From Jidongwangia harbinensis (GTDB lineage Bacteria; Actinomycetota; Actinomycetes; Mycobacteriales; Micromonosporaceae), in assembly GCF_020216025.1 (NCBI RefSeq), contig NZ_JAIWNC010000019.1:155614-219613 (forward strand): a DNA stretch of 64,000 nucleotides, written 5' to 3'. Below the pieces are notes generated by a model. The model searched no databases and was not told where the DNA came from. It saw nothing but the letters and a program-made list of their open reading frames with translations. The number at the start of each line of letters is the position of its first letter. Position 1 is the first letter of the stretch. This document shows positions 51,937 through 59,475 of the stretch, piece after piece. The translations under genes were made by a program, and so were the position numbers.

Positions 51937-52955
51937 CCGTGCATCGTCCCACGCCGGTCCGCCGGGGCGCGGTCGCCCAGCAGCGGCGGAACGCCGACCG
52001 TGTGCAGCAGCCACCAGTGCCCGCCCAGGCCGGCCGGATCGGTGAGTTCGGCGGCGGCGCCGGCCGAGCCCAGCGCCCGCAGATAGGCCGCCGGGTCGCT
52101 GCGCGCCAGATCCAGCGGTGGCCGGGCGCCGTCGACCCCGAGCGCGTGGAGCGCCTCCCGCTGGCCGATCAGGGAGTACGCCGTCCCGGCCGCCCACGCC
52201 GCCGCGTCCATCGCCACGTGCGCGGTCACATCGCAGGTCCCGTCCGGGACGGGCTCGACCTGCCGGCCCGCCCGATACCCGGTGAGGCTGCCGAGCGGCG
52301 GCCGGGCAGCCTGCAGGTGTCCGTAGTCGACGGCGAGCGCCGCGCCCCGCCGGACCGTCGACACCGCGTCCGCCCACGCCACGTCCCGGGTCCAGCCCAC
52401 CTCGGCCCGCGCCCCCGCGACCCCCGCGAAAATCTGCGGCCACCACCGGGCCAGCCACATCCGGTCCGCCGCATCCACCGGCCCGCCGAGCGACTCGACC
52501 CCGGTCGCCGGATCGACCAGCACCCGCCGCACGTCGCCGCGGTCGTCCACCTCAGCCACGTCCAGCGGTACGTTGTCCAGCCACTCGGTGGCCAGCAGCA
52601 CCCCGACCACCGGCTCCGGAACCGCCCGTTCCCATCCGATGTCCACGGGCAGCCCGGCCGGCCGCGGCCCCACCTCCACCGCGGTGAACCGGTGCCGTTC
52701 GGTCCCGAGCCCGGCGCGCAGCGCGGTCAACAGCTCGCCCCGCCCCGCTCCGACGTCCACCACGTCGATCCGTTCCGGACGGCCGAGCGCCGCGTCGACC
52801 CGATCGATCAGCCGCAACAGCGCACCGGCGAACAGCGGCGACGCGTGCACGCTGGTCCGAAAGTGCCCCGCCGGCCCGACCTCGCCGCCCGCGAAGAACC
52901 CCCCGTCGGCATACAGCCCGTCCCGCATCGCCTCGCGCCACCCGACAGCCGCCAC
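51933..52955 (-). CDS. MidA/NDUFAF7-family SAM-dependent methyltransferase
   Basis: A 340-residue protein of the Methyltransf_28 family. Motifs in order match MidA/NDUFAF7: LYADGGFFAGG with GHFRTSV near the N-terminus, SAM-binding DVGAGRGELLTAL, ATEWLDNVPLDV, AVDYGHLQ and CDVTAHVAMDAAA. NDUFAF7 symmetrically dimethylates Arg85 of NDUFS2 during complex I assembly. The next gene, translationally coupled, is the NDUFS2/NuoD homologue, whose matching residue is R58. That substrate is therefore a strong inference. The longest frame start at 52955 is used; the exact start is not certain. Confidence 0.88.
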   Translation of the reverse strand: MAAVGWREAMRDGLYADGGFFAGGEVGPAGHFRTSVHASPLFAGALLRLIDRVDAALGRPERIDVVDVGAGRGELLTALRAGLGTERHRFTAVEVGPRPAGLPVDIGWERAVPEPVVGVLLATEWLDNVPLDVAEVDDRGDVRRVLVDPATGVESLGGPVDAADRMWLARWWPQIFAGVAGARAEVGWTRDVAWADAVSTVRRGAALAVDYGHLQAARPPLGSLTGYRAGRQVEPVPDGTCDVTAHVAMDAAAWAAGTAYSLIGQREALHALGVDGARPPLDLARSDPAAYLRALGSAGAAAELTDPAGLGGHWWLLHTVGVPPLLGDRAPADRRGTMHG

Positions 52956-53589
52956 CCCGCCACGCTAGCCGCCCCGCCCACCCCGACGGCCGCCCTGCCG
53001 ACGGCCGCGTCCACGACTCGACCCCAACGGCGCACGCCCTCCAGCCGACCCCCCCACATGGGCGGCTGGCGGGGAGCTGTCCGTAGTTCCACTCCCGTCG
53101 GGCTGGTAGTTCTACTCGCGCAGAAGCGTGGTTGGTGGTGTGTGGGGTTGGGGCGTGGAGCTGTGCGTAGTTCCACTCGCGCAGAAGCGTGGTTGGTGGT
53201 GTGTGGGGTGGGGGCGTGGAGCTGTGCGTAGTTCCACTCGCGCAGAAGCGCGGTTACTGGTGTGCGGAGTTGGGCCATGGAGCTGTCCGTAACTCCACAC
53301 GCCGCAGAAGCCCCAGAGCCCCAACGCCCCAACCGGCGCCTCAGGAGCACCAACCGAATCCGCCCCTGACCACGCAGAGGCCGACCACACCGCCCCACTC
53401 GCCGATCTTGGACCTCGCCAACTGGGAAAAAGCCGCTTCACGCTGACAAGCCGGGCACCACAAGGCGGCAGAGGGGCGGGCGGGGATCGCAGCCGGTGGT
53501 GGGGTGCCGTTGTTCACAGGGGGTGTTTCGGGAGTGTTGCGGGGGCCATACTTGCGGTGGCCGGTACCCCTCGAGGACTGGATCTTTCT
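52956..53589. other. 634-nt intergenic region with repeat array
   Basis: No convincing gene. The middle carries the 61-bp repeats. The part after 53330 is mixed sequence leading to the DUF2520 gene with no clear promoter. Open frames on the minus strand through the repeats are not believed because the 61-bp period shifts the frame. Confidence 0.7.
53083..53288. repeat. 61-bp tandem repeat array with a hairpin in each unit
   Basis: Full units start at 53106, 53167 and 53228 (each 61 bp). Partial copies occur at 53083 and from 53289. The core is GTAGTTCCACTCGCGCAGAA. At unit junctions GTGGAGCT-GTGCGT-AGTTCCAC can fold (for example 53155-53176), with one G-T pair. The array is intergenic and has no CRISPR-like spacers. 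Confidence 0.85.
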
Positions 53590-54480
53590 ATGAGCGCAGT
53601 GCAGCCTGCGTACCCGCTGGTTGTCGGTGTGATCGGCGCGGGACGCGTCGGGGCCGTGCTGGGTGCCGCGTTCGGCGCCGCCGGTCACCGGGTGGTCGCC
53701 GCCGCGGCGGTCTCCTCCGCTTCGCTGGAGCGCGCCGCCCTCCTCCTGCCCGCCGCCGTCGTGCGGCCCGCCGACGAGGTCGCCCGCGCCGGCACCGATC
53801 TTCTCCTGCTCGCCGTCCCGGACGACGTCCTCGGCGCCGTGGTGGACGGGCTGGCCCGGACCGGGGCGCTGCGGCCGGGGCAGGTGGTCGCGCACACCTC
53901 GGGCGCGCACGGCCTGGCTGTGCTGGGCGGGGTGCCGGGGTTCGCGCTGCACCCGGCCATGACCTTCACCGGGACCGCGGCCGACCTGGACCGGCTGCCG
54001 GGGACCGCGTTCGGGCTGACCGCCCCGCCGGAGTTGCGGGCGCTCGCCGCCCGGCTGGTCACCGACCTGGGCGGCGTCCCGGAGTGGATCGCGGAACGGG
54101 ACCGCCCGCGGTACCACTCGGCGCTGGCCCACGGCGCCAACCACCTGGTCACGCTCGTGAACGAGGCGGCCGATCTGCTTCGCGCCGCGGGAGTGGAGCG
54201 GCCGGAGGCGGTGCTGTCCCCGCTCCTGCACGCGGCGCTGGACAACGCGCTGCGGCTCGGCGACGCGGCGCTCACCGGGCCGGTGTCGCGGGGGGACGCG
54301 GGCACCGTGGGCAAGCATCTGGACCGGATGCCGGCGGAGGTCGTACCCGCGTATCTTGCCCTGGCCCGGCGCACCGCGGACCGGGCCATCGCGTCCGGGC
54401 GTCTGCGCCCGCGGGACGCCGAACTGTTGCTGGACGTGCTGGCGCAGGCCGCACACGCGGTACATGGGGGCCGGCCGTGA
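53590..54480 (+). CDS. Rossmann-like/DUF2520 oxidoreductase-type protein upstream of panC
   Basis: A 296-residue protein with an NAD(P)-binding N-terminal domain (VGVIGAGRVGAVLGAAF) and a C-terminal helical DUF2520 domain (YHSALAHGANHLVTLVNEA). It resembles ketopantoate or pyrroline-5-carboxylate reductases in layout. In actinobacteria it sits before panC (Rv3603c), which makes a role in pantothenate synthesis, such as a ketopantoate reductase, plausible but unproven. ATG 53590 is preferred over GTG 53557. Its last codons (HGGRP, TGA) share sequence with the 50-bp repeats that follow. Confidence 0.85.
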   Translation: MSAVQPAYPLVVGVIGAGRVGAVLGAAFGAAGHRVVAAAAVSSASLERAALLLPAAVVRPADEVARAGTDLLLLAVPDDVLGAVVDGLARTGALRPGQVVAHTSGAHGLAVLGGVPGFALHPAMTFTGTAADLDRLPGTAFGLTAPPELRALAARLVTDLGGVPEWIAERDRPRYHSALAHGANHLVTLVNEAADLLRAAGVERPEAVLSPLLHAALDNALRLGDAALTGPVSRGDAGTVGKHLDRMPAEVVPAYLALARRTADRAIASGRLRPRDAELLLDVLAQAAHAVHGGRP

Positions 54481-54530
54481 GCATCGAGCTGGTGCACACC
54501 CGGGCCAACCTGCACGGGGGCCGGCCGTGA
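54477..54530 (+). CDS. Bridging mini-ORF 1 (17 codons) before panC
   Basis: Reads VSIELVHTRANLHGGRP. Its GTG overlaps the DUF2520 stop and its TGA overlaps the GTG of mini-ORF 2 (GTGA at both ends). The first residues copy the PanC N-terminus (TIELVHTRGDL). It may serve as a translation relay or simply be a duplication scar. Confidence 0.5.
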   Translation: MSIELVHTRANLHGGRP

Positions 54531-54576
54531 CCGTTGAGCTGGTGCACACCCGGGCCGACCTGAACGGGGGCCGGCC
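54477..54576 (+). repeat. 50-bp tandem duplication of the panC start region (two extra copies)
   Basis: Copies start at 54477 and 54527, and the panC start itself at 54577 repeats the first 30 bp or so. Shared text includes GAGCTGGTGCACACCCGGG, and each extra copy ends in GGGGGCCGGCC before the next GTGA. The end of the DUF2520 gene carries the same GGGGGCCGGCCGTGA. Confidence 0.92.
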
Positions 54577-54580
54577 GTGA
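54527..54580 (+). CDS. Bridging mini-ORF 2 (17 codons) before panC
   Basis: Reads VTVELVHTRADLNGGRP. GTGA overlaps join it to mini-ORF 1 and to panC at 54577. Sequence and spacing follow mini-ORF 1 with a 50-bp shift, so both arose from the same unit. Confidence 0.5.
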   Translation: MTVELVHTRADLNGGRP

Positions 54581-55401
54581 CCATTGAGCTGGTGCACACC
54601 CGGGGCGACCTGGCCGCGGCCCGCAAGGCGCTGCCCGGCACGGTCGCGGTGGTGATGACCATGGGTGCCCTGCACGAGGGCCACCGCGAGCTGATCCGGG
54701 CGGCCCGGCGGCACGCCGACCACGTGCTGGTGACGATCTTCGTGAATCCGTTGCAGTTCGGGCCGGGCGAGGACTTCGACCGGTACCCGCGCACGCTGGA
54801 CAGCGATCTGGCGGCGTGCCGGGCGGAGCGGGCCGACCTGGTGTTCGCGCCGGACCGGCCCGAGATGTATCCGGGCGGCGAGCCGGTGGTGCGGGTCGAC
54901 CCGGGACCGCTCGGTGACGTCCTGGAGGGTGCGGTGCGGCCCGGTCACTTCTCCGGCGTACTCACCGTGGTCTGCAAGCTCTTCCTGCTCACCGCGGCGG
55001 ACGTGGCGTTCTTCGGGGAGAAGGACTACCAGCAGCTGGCGCTGATCAAGCGGATGGTGCGGGACCTGGAGATCCCGGTCGGGGTACGCGGGGTGCCGAC
55101 CGTGCGCGAGCCGGACGGACTGGCGCTGTCCAGTCGTAACCGGTACCTCTCCGCGGAGCACCGGCAGGCCGCGCTGGTGTTGTCCCGGGCGCTGCGGGCG
55201 GGCGCCGAGCGGGACACCGCGGCCGGGGCGCTGGCGGCGGCGGAGTCGGTGCTGTCCGGTGTCCCGGTCGACTATCTCGCCCTCACCGATCCGGATCTGG
55301 GGCCGGCGCCCCGGTCCGGTCCGGCGCGGCTGCTGGTGGCCGCCCGGATCGGCACCACCCGGCTCCTGGACAACGTACCGCTGCAGCTGAAAGGCGTCTG
55401 A
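54577..55401 (+). CDS. panC: Pantothenate synthetase
   Basis: A 274-residue enzyme that condenses pantoate and beta-alanine using ATP. The HIGH-like MGALHEGHREL, FVNPLQFGPGEDFDRYPR, FFGEKDYQQLALI and LSSRNRYLS segments are intact. GTG 54577 is chosen as the last of three tandem copies of this start; earlier copies run into stop codons. The TGA overlaps panD by one base (TGATG), so beta-alanine supply and use are coupled. Confidence 0.96.
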   Translation: MTIELVHTRGDLAAARKALPGTVAVVMTMGALHEGHRELIRAARRHADHVLVTIFVNPLQFGPGEDFDRYPRTLDSDLAACRAERADLVFAPDRPEMYPGGEPVVRVDPGPLGDVLEGAVRPGHFSGVLTVVCKLFLLTAADVAFFGEKDYQQLALIKRMVRDLEIPVGVRGVPTVREPDGLALSSRNRYLSAEHRQAALVLSRALRAGAERDTAAGALAAAESVLSGVPVDYLALTDPDLGPAPRSGPARLLVAARIGTTRLLDNVPLQLKGV

Positions 55402-55811
55402 TGCTCCGCACGATGCTCAAGTCGAAGATCCACCGGGCCACCGTGACGCAGGCCGATCTGCACTACGTCGGCTCGGTCACCGTGGACCCCGACCTGCTGG
55501 ACGCGGCGGATCTGCTGCCCGGCGAGCAGGTCGCGATCGTGGACGTGACGAACGGGGCGCGGCTCGAGACGTACGTGATCGCGGGGGCCCGGGGCAGCGG
55601 CGTGATCGGCATCAACGGCGCCGCGGCGCATCTCGTGCACCCGGGTGACCTGGTCATTCTGATCTCGTACGGGCAGATGGACGACGCCGAGGCCCGGTCG
55701 TACCAGCCGCGGGTGGTGCACGTCGACGCCGCCAACCGGATCATCGAGCTGGACGCGGACCTGGCCGGTGCGGTTCCCGGCATGGCGGGGGAGCTGATCC
55801 GCGGCGCCTGA
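55401..55811 (+). CDS. panD: Aspartate 1-decarboxylase precursor
   Basis: A 136-residue pyruvoyl enzyme that makes beta-alanine from aspartate. The self-cleavage site G24-S25 lies in HYVGSVTV, and the TNGARLETYVI and GINGAAAHL segments are typical. The ATG overlaps the panC stop. A shared operon with panC supplies both pantothenate building steps. Confidence 0.96.
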   Translation: MLRTMLKSKIHRATVTQADLHYVGSVTVDPDLLDAADLLPGEQVAIVDVTNGARLETYVIAGARGSGVIGINGAAAHLVHPGDLVILISYGQMDDAEARSYQPRVVHVDAANRIIELDADLAGAVPGMAGELIRGA

Positions 55812-55844
55812 CCGGAACGCCGCCGTGAACGGGGTCGATTGCCA

Positions 55845-55850
55845 TATGAT
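55845..55850 (+). promoter_or_regulatory. Candidate -10 element (TATGAT)
   Basis: TATGAT is close to the best -10 consensus and lies about 40 nt before the lipoprotein ATG at 55892. GGGAGG serves as ribosome binding site. No good -35 was found. Confidence 0.45.
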
Positions 55851-55891
55851 CGACAAACCGGACACTGGCGGCGCTCGGGAGGCACGCGTTC

Positions 55892-56809
55892 ATGCGACTT
55901 CGGCTGCGTACCCGTCTGGGCATCTCGGCCATGTCGATCGCGCTGGTCCTGCTCGCCGGGTGCGGCAATCCGCGCGGCGTCGACGGCGACCTGACGAACG
56001 ACTGGACCCCGATCGCGGCCCCCACCGGGTTCGTGCCCGAGACCGGGACCTGCCACCTGGCCAACTTCGCCGCGGCGGGGCCACGGGGCACCTACGAGGA
56101 GATCGACTGCAAGCTCAAACACCGGACCGAGACGGTGTACGTGGGCCGATATCCGGATCCCGCGGCGGAGGCCGACGCGCCTCCGGCCGACGGTTCGGCG
56201 GGCGCGCGTGAGGCGTACCGGACCTGCGACCAGAAGACCACGGCGTACGTGGGCGGCCAGTGGCGTACCGCCCGGCTGTGGGTGGGCGTGACCCGGCCGA
56301 CCGCGGCGGCCTGGACCGGCGGCGCCCGGTGGTTCCGGTGCGAGGTGCTGGAGATCAGCACGATCGAGGACGACGGCGGCCTGGTGATGCGGGTCGGCAG
56401 CCTGCGGGACGCGCTGCGGGACCGGACCTCGCCGCTGCGGCTGGCCTGCTACGCGATCGAGATGGACGCGGCCGGGGCGATCACCACGATGCCGGCCACG
56501 CCGTGCGCGGCCGGGCACAACGCCGAGTTCGTCGGGATCTGGTACGCGGACGACCTGCCGTACCCGACGCAGGACAAGGAGTGGGGACCGTTCCACGCCG
56601 GCTGTCGCAACCTGATCGCCGCGTACGTGGACGTACCCAACGACGCCGACCTGCAGTTCCGCACCGGGGTGGTGTCGCTGCCCGGCGGCGCGGACGTCTG
56701 GGCGCTCGGCGACCGGGGCGTGCGCTGCTACCTGTGGGTGGACGCCGCCACCCTCACCTCGTCGCTGAAGGGCAAGGGCGTGCAGGCGCTGCCGGTCCAG
56801 TTCAAGTAA
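55892..56809 (+). CDS. Lipoprotein with a septum-formation-type domain
   Basis: A 305-residue exported protein with a signal peptide and lipobox LLAGC. The mature part has two repeats of a Cys-rich segment (GTCHLANF ... EEIDCKLKH and LACYAIEMD ... TPCAAGHNAEFVG), similar to the actinobacterial Septum_form domain. Eight or so cysteines suggest disulfides outside the cell. The role is not known. It sits between panD and nadB with its own promoter. Confidence 0.75.
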   Translation: MRLRLRTRLGISAMSIALVLLAGCGNPRGVDGDLTNDWTPIAAPTGFVPETGTCHLANFAAAGPRGTYEEIDCKLKHRTETVYVGRYPDPAAEADAPPADGSAGAREAYRTCDQKTTAYVGGQWRTARLWVGVTRPTAAAWTGGARWFRCEVLEISTIEDDGGLVMRVGSLRDALRDRTSPLRLACYAIEMDAAGAITTMPATPCAAGHNAEFVGIWYADDLPYPTQDKEWGPFHAGCRNLIAAYVDVPNDADLQFRTGVVSLPGGADVWALGDRGVRCYLWVDAATLTSSLKGKGVQALPVQFK

Positions 56810-56870
56810 CGGTGCGCACTTCTGCCGCCCCCGCCTCGATCCCGGCCCGGCGGCGATGTTGACTGGGCGC

Positions 56871-58520
56871 ATGTCGCTTCCCGTGGACCTCCCGGTGCTA
56901 CCGCGCCGGCTCGCCGCCGGTGCACCCGGGTGGACCGAGACCACCGACGTGCTGGTGGTCGGTTCCGGCGTGGCCGGCCTGACCGCGGCGCTGTACCTGC
57001 GGGAGGCGGGCCTGCACGTCACCGTGGTTACCAAGGTCAACATCGATGACGGGTCGACCCGGTGGGCGCAGGGCGGCATCGCCGCGGTGCTGGACCCGCT
57101 GGACACGCCGGAGGCGCACGCGTTCGACACCGAGATCGCCGGCGTGGGCCTGTGCGACCCGGCGGCGGTGCGGGTGCTGGTCGAGGAGGGCCCGGCCCGG
57201 GTGCGCGAGCTGATCCGGCGGGGCGCCGCGTTCGACCGCAACCCGGACGGGTCGCTGATGCTGACCCGCGAGGGCGGCCACCGCGCGGACCGCATCGTGC
57301 ACGCCGGCGGCGACGCCACCGGTGCGGAGGTGCAGCGGGCGCTGCACCAGTCGGTGCGGCGGGACCCGTGGATCCGGCTGGTGGAGCACGCGCTGGTGCT
57401 CGATCTGCTGCGCGCCGCCGACGGCCGTGCCTGCGGCATCACGCTGCACGTGCTGGGGGAGGGTACGGCGGACGGCGTCGGCGCCATCCTGGCCCGCGCG
57501 GTGGTGCTGGCCACCGGCGGCATGGGCCAGGTGTACGCGTCCACCACCAACCCGGCGGTCTCCACCGGCGACGGTGTCGCGCTCGCCCTGCGGGCCGGTG
57601 CCGCCGTCACCGACGTGGAGTTCGTCCAGTTCCACCCCACCTCGTTCGTCACCGCCGACCTCAGTTCGGTGCAGCGGCCGTTGATCTCCGAGGCGCTCCG
57701 CGGCGAGGGCGCGCACCTGGTGGACGACGCCGGCAAGCGGTTCATGGTGGGGCAGCACGAACTGGCCGAGCTGGCGCCGCGGGACGTGGTGGCCAAGGGC
57801 ATCCACCGGGTGCTGCGCGCGAGCGGCACCGACCACGTCTACCTGGACGCCCGCCACCTGGGCGGGGACTTCCTGGAGCACCGGTTCCCGACGATCGTGG
57901 CGTCCACCCGGGCGGCCGGCGTGGACCCGGCGACCGACCTGATTCCGGTCGCCCCGGCGGCCCACTACGCCTCCGGCGGCGTCCGCACCGATCTGCACGG
58001 CCAGACCTCGATCCCCGGCCTGTACGCCTGCGGCGAGGTGGCCTGCACCGGCGTGCACGGCGCCAACCGGCTGGCCAGCAACTCGCTGCTGGAGGGCCTG
58101 GTGTTCGCCCGGCGGATCGCCGACGACGTGGCCCGGGACCTGCCGCCGCAGGCCGACCCGGCGACCCGGGCGCCCGACCTGCCGGCGTGGGTGGTGGCGC
58201 CGGAGATCCGGGCGGACCTGCAGCGGGCGATGACCGGAGGCGCCGGGGTGCTGCGGTCCGCCGACACGCTGGCGGACACCGCGTCGGCGCTGACCCGTCT
58301 CGGCGGGCAGCGGACCACCCCGCACAACGCGGCCTGGGAGGCGACCAACCTGCTGACCGTGTCGGCCGCGCTGGTGGCGTCCGCGTCGGCCCGGCGGGAG
58401 ACCCGCGGCTGCCACTGGCGCGAGGACCATCCGACGGCGGCCGACGAGTGGCGCGGCCACCTGCTGAACGGCATCGACGCCCGCGGCACCCTGACCCAGA
58501 CGTTCGAGGAGATGGCATGA
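56871..58520 (+). CDS. nadB: L-aspartate oxidase
   Basis: A 549-residue FAD enzyme that oxidises aspartate to iminoaspartate, the first step of NAD synthesis. The dinucleotide-binding GSGVAGLTAALYLREAG, the STRWAQGGIAA segment, VQFHPTSF and ASGGVRTDLHGQTSIPGLYACGE are typical. ATG 56871 (MSLPVDLPVLP) or ATG 56856 may be the start. No nadA (quinolinate synthase) is adjacent. The stop overlaps a 31-codon mini-ORF. Confidence 0.94.
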   Translation: MSLPVDLPVLPRRLAAGAPGWTETTDVLVVGSGVAGLTAALYLREAGLHVTVVTKVNIDDGSTRWAQGGIAAVLDPLDTPEAHAFDTEIAGVGLCDPAAVRVLVEEGPARVRELIRRGAAFDRNPDGSLMLTREGGHRADRIVHAGGDATGAEVQRALHQSVRRDPWIRLVEHALVLDLLRAADGRACGITLHVLGEGTADGVGAILARAVVLATGGMGQVYASTTNPAVSTGDGVALALRAGAAVTDVEFVQFHPTSFVTADLSSVQRPLISEALRGEGAHLVDDAGKRFMVGQHELAELAPRDVVAKGIHRVLRASGTDHVYLDARHLGGDFLEHRFPTIVASTRAAGVDPATDLIPVAPAAHYASGGVRTDLHGQTSIPGLYACGEVACTGVHGANRLASNSLLEGLVFARRIADDVARDLPPQADPATRAPDLPAWVVAPEIRADLQRAMTGGAGVLRSADTLADTASALTRLGGQRTTPHNAAWEATNLLTVSAALVASASARRETRGCHWREDHPTAADEWRGHLLNGIDARGTLTQTFEEMA

Positions 58521-58612
58521 CCGACTGCACCGCAGCGAAGCAAGGGCCAGGAGGGCATGCCGAAGGCGGGATGGGCATGACCGGCTGGCATGCCGAGGGG
58601 GGATCGGCATGA
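58517..58612 (+). CDS. Bridging mini-ORF of 31 codons between nadB and nadC
   Basis: The ATG overlaps the nadB stop and the TGA overlaps the nadC ATG (ATGA at both ends). The inner part repeats (GGHAEGG and GWHAEGG; GGCATGACCG three times), so it looks like duplicated copies of the nadC start region. It keeps the frame open across the 88-nt gap. Confidence 0.5.
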   Translation: MTDCTAAKQGPGGHAEGGMGMTGWHAEGGSA

Positions 58613-59466
58613 CCGCTTCGCTTGACCTGGCCGAGGTGCAACGGATCGTCTACACCGCGCTGGGTGAGGATCTCGGCGACCCGCCGCGCGACGTCACCAG
58701 CGAGGCGACCATCCGCGCCGACCGGACCGACACGGCCGAGCTGGTCGCCCGGGCGCCCGGCGTGGTGGCCGGGCTTCCGGTGGCGGCCCAGGTCTTCGCC
58801 GCCACCTCCGGCGGGACGGCGGTCTTCGAGCAGTGCGTCGAGGAGGGTGCCCGGGTGCTCCGGGGCGACGTGCTCGCGGTGGTCTCCGGCCCGACCCGGG
58901 CGCTGCTGACCGCCGAGCGCACCGCGCTGAACCTGCTCTGCCGGATGTCCGGGGTGGCCACCCACACCCGGCGCTGGGCGGACGCGCTGGCCGGCACGAA
59001 GGCCACCGTGCTGGACACCCGGAAGACCACCCCGGGCCTGCGGATCCTGGAGAAGTACGCGGTCCGTGCCGGCGGCGGGACGAACAAGCGCATGGGCCTG
59101 TACGACGTGGCCATGATCAAGGACAACCACAAGCTGGCCGCCGGCAGCATCACCGCGGCGTACCGGCGGGTGCGGGAGGTGTTCCCGGACGTGCCGGTGC
59201 AGGTCGAGGTCACCACGGTGGCCGAGGCCGAGGAGGCGGTCGTGGCCGGTGCCGGCTTCCTGCTCTGCGACAACATGAGCCCGGACCTGCTGCGCGAGGT
59301 GGTCGTGGCGGTCGGCGGCCGGGCCGAGTTGGAGGCGACCGGGAACCTCACGCTGGACACCGCGGCCCGGTACGCCGCCACCGGGGTCGACTACCTGTCG
59401 GTGGGCGGTCTCACCCACTCGTCACCGATCCTCGACATCGCGCTGGACCTCCGCGTACCCGACTAG
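58609..59466 (+). CDS. nadC: Quinolinate phosphoribosyltransferase (decarboxylating)
   Basis: A 285-residue enzyme that makes nicotinate mononucleotide from quinolinate and PRPP. The RTALNLLCRMSG, DTRKTTPGLR, RMGLYDVAMIKDNH (short parts) and GGLTHSSPILDIALD segments are intact, including the phosphate-binding and catalytic lysine regions. The ATG follows GAGGGGGGA. The end overlaps the candidate promoter of coaX. Confidence 0.96.
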   Translation: MTASLDLAEVQRIVYTALGEDLGDPPRDVTSEATIRADRTDTAELVARAPGVVAGLPVAAQVFAATSGGTAVFEQCVEEGARVLRGDVLAVVSGPTRALLTAERTALNLLCRMSGVATHTRRWADALAGTKATVLDTRKTTPGLRILEKYAVRAGGGTNKRMGLYDVAMIKDNHKLAAGSITAAYRRVREVFPDVPVQVEVTTVAEAEEAVVAGAGFLLCDNMSPDLLREVVVAVGGRAELEATGNLTLDTAARYAATGVDYLSVGGLTHSSPILDIALDLRVPD

Positions 59467-59469
59467 TCT
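59464..59469 (+). promoter_or_regulatory. Candidate leaderless -10 element (TAGTCT) of coaX
   Basis: TAGTCT begins in the nadC stop codon and lies exactly 6 nt before GTG 59476. This supports that start over the TTG at 59470. Confidence 0.45.
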
Positions 59470-59475
59470 TTGACC

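Noticed and set aside
53083..53320. Possible CRISPR array
   Set aside because: Units are contiguous with no unique spacers, and no cas genes are in the window.
53112..53441. Minus-strand frame through the 61-bp repeats
   Set aside because: The 61-bp period shifts the frame at each unit, so repeated peptides do not align; no start signal.
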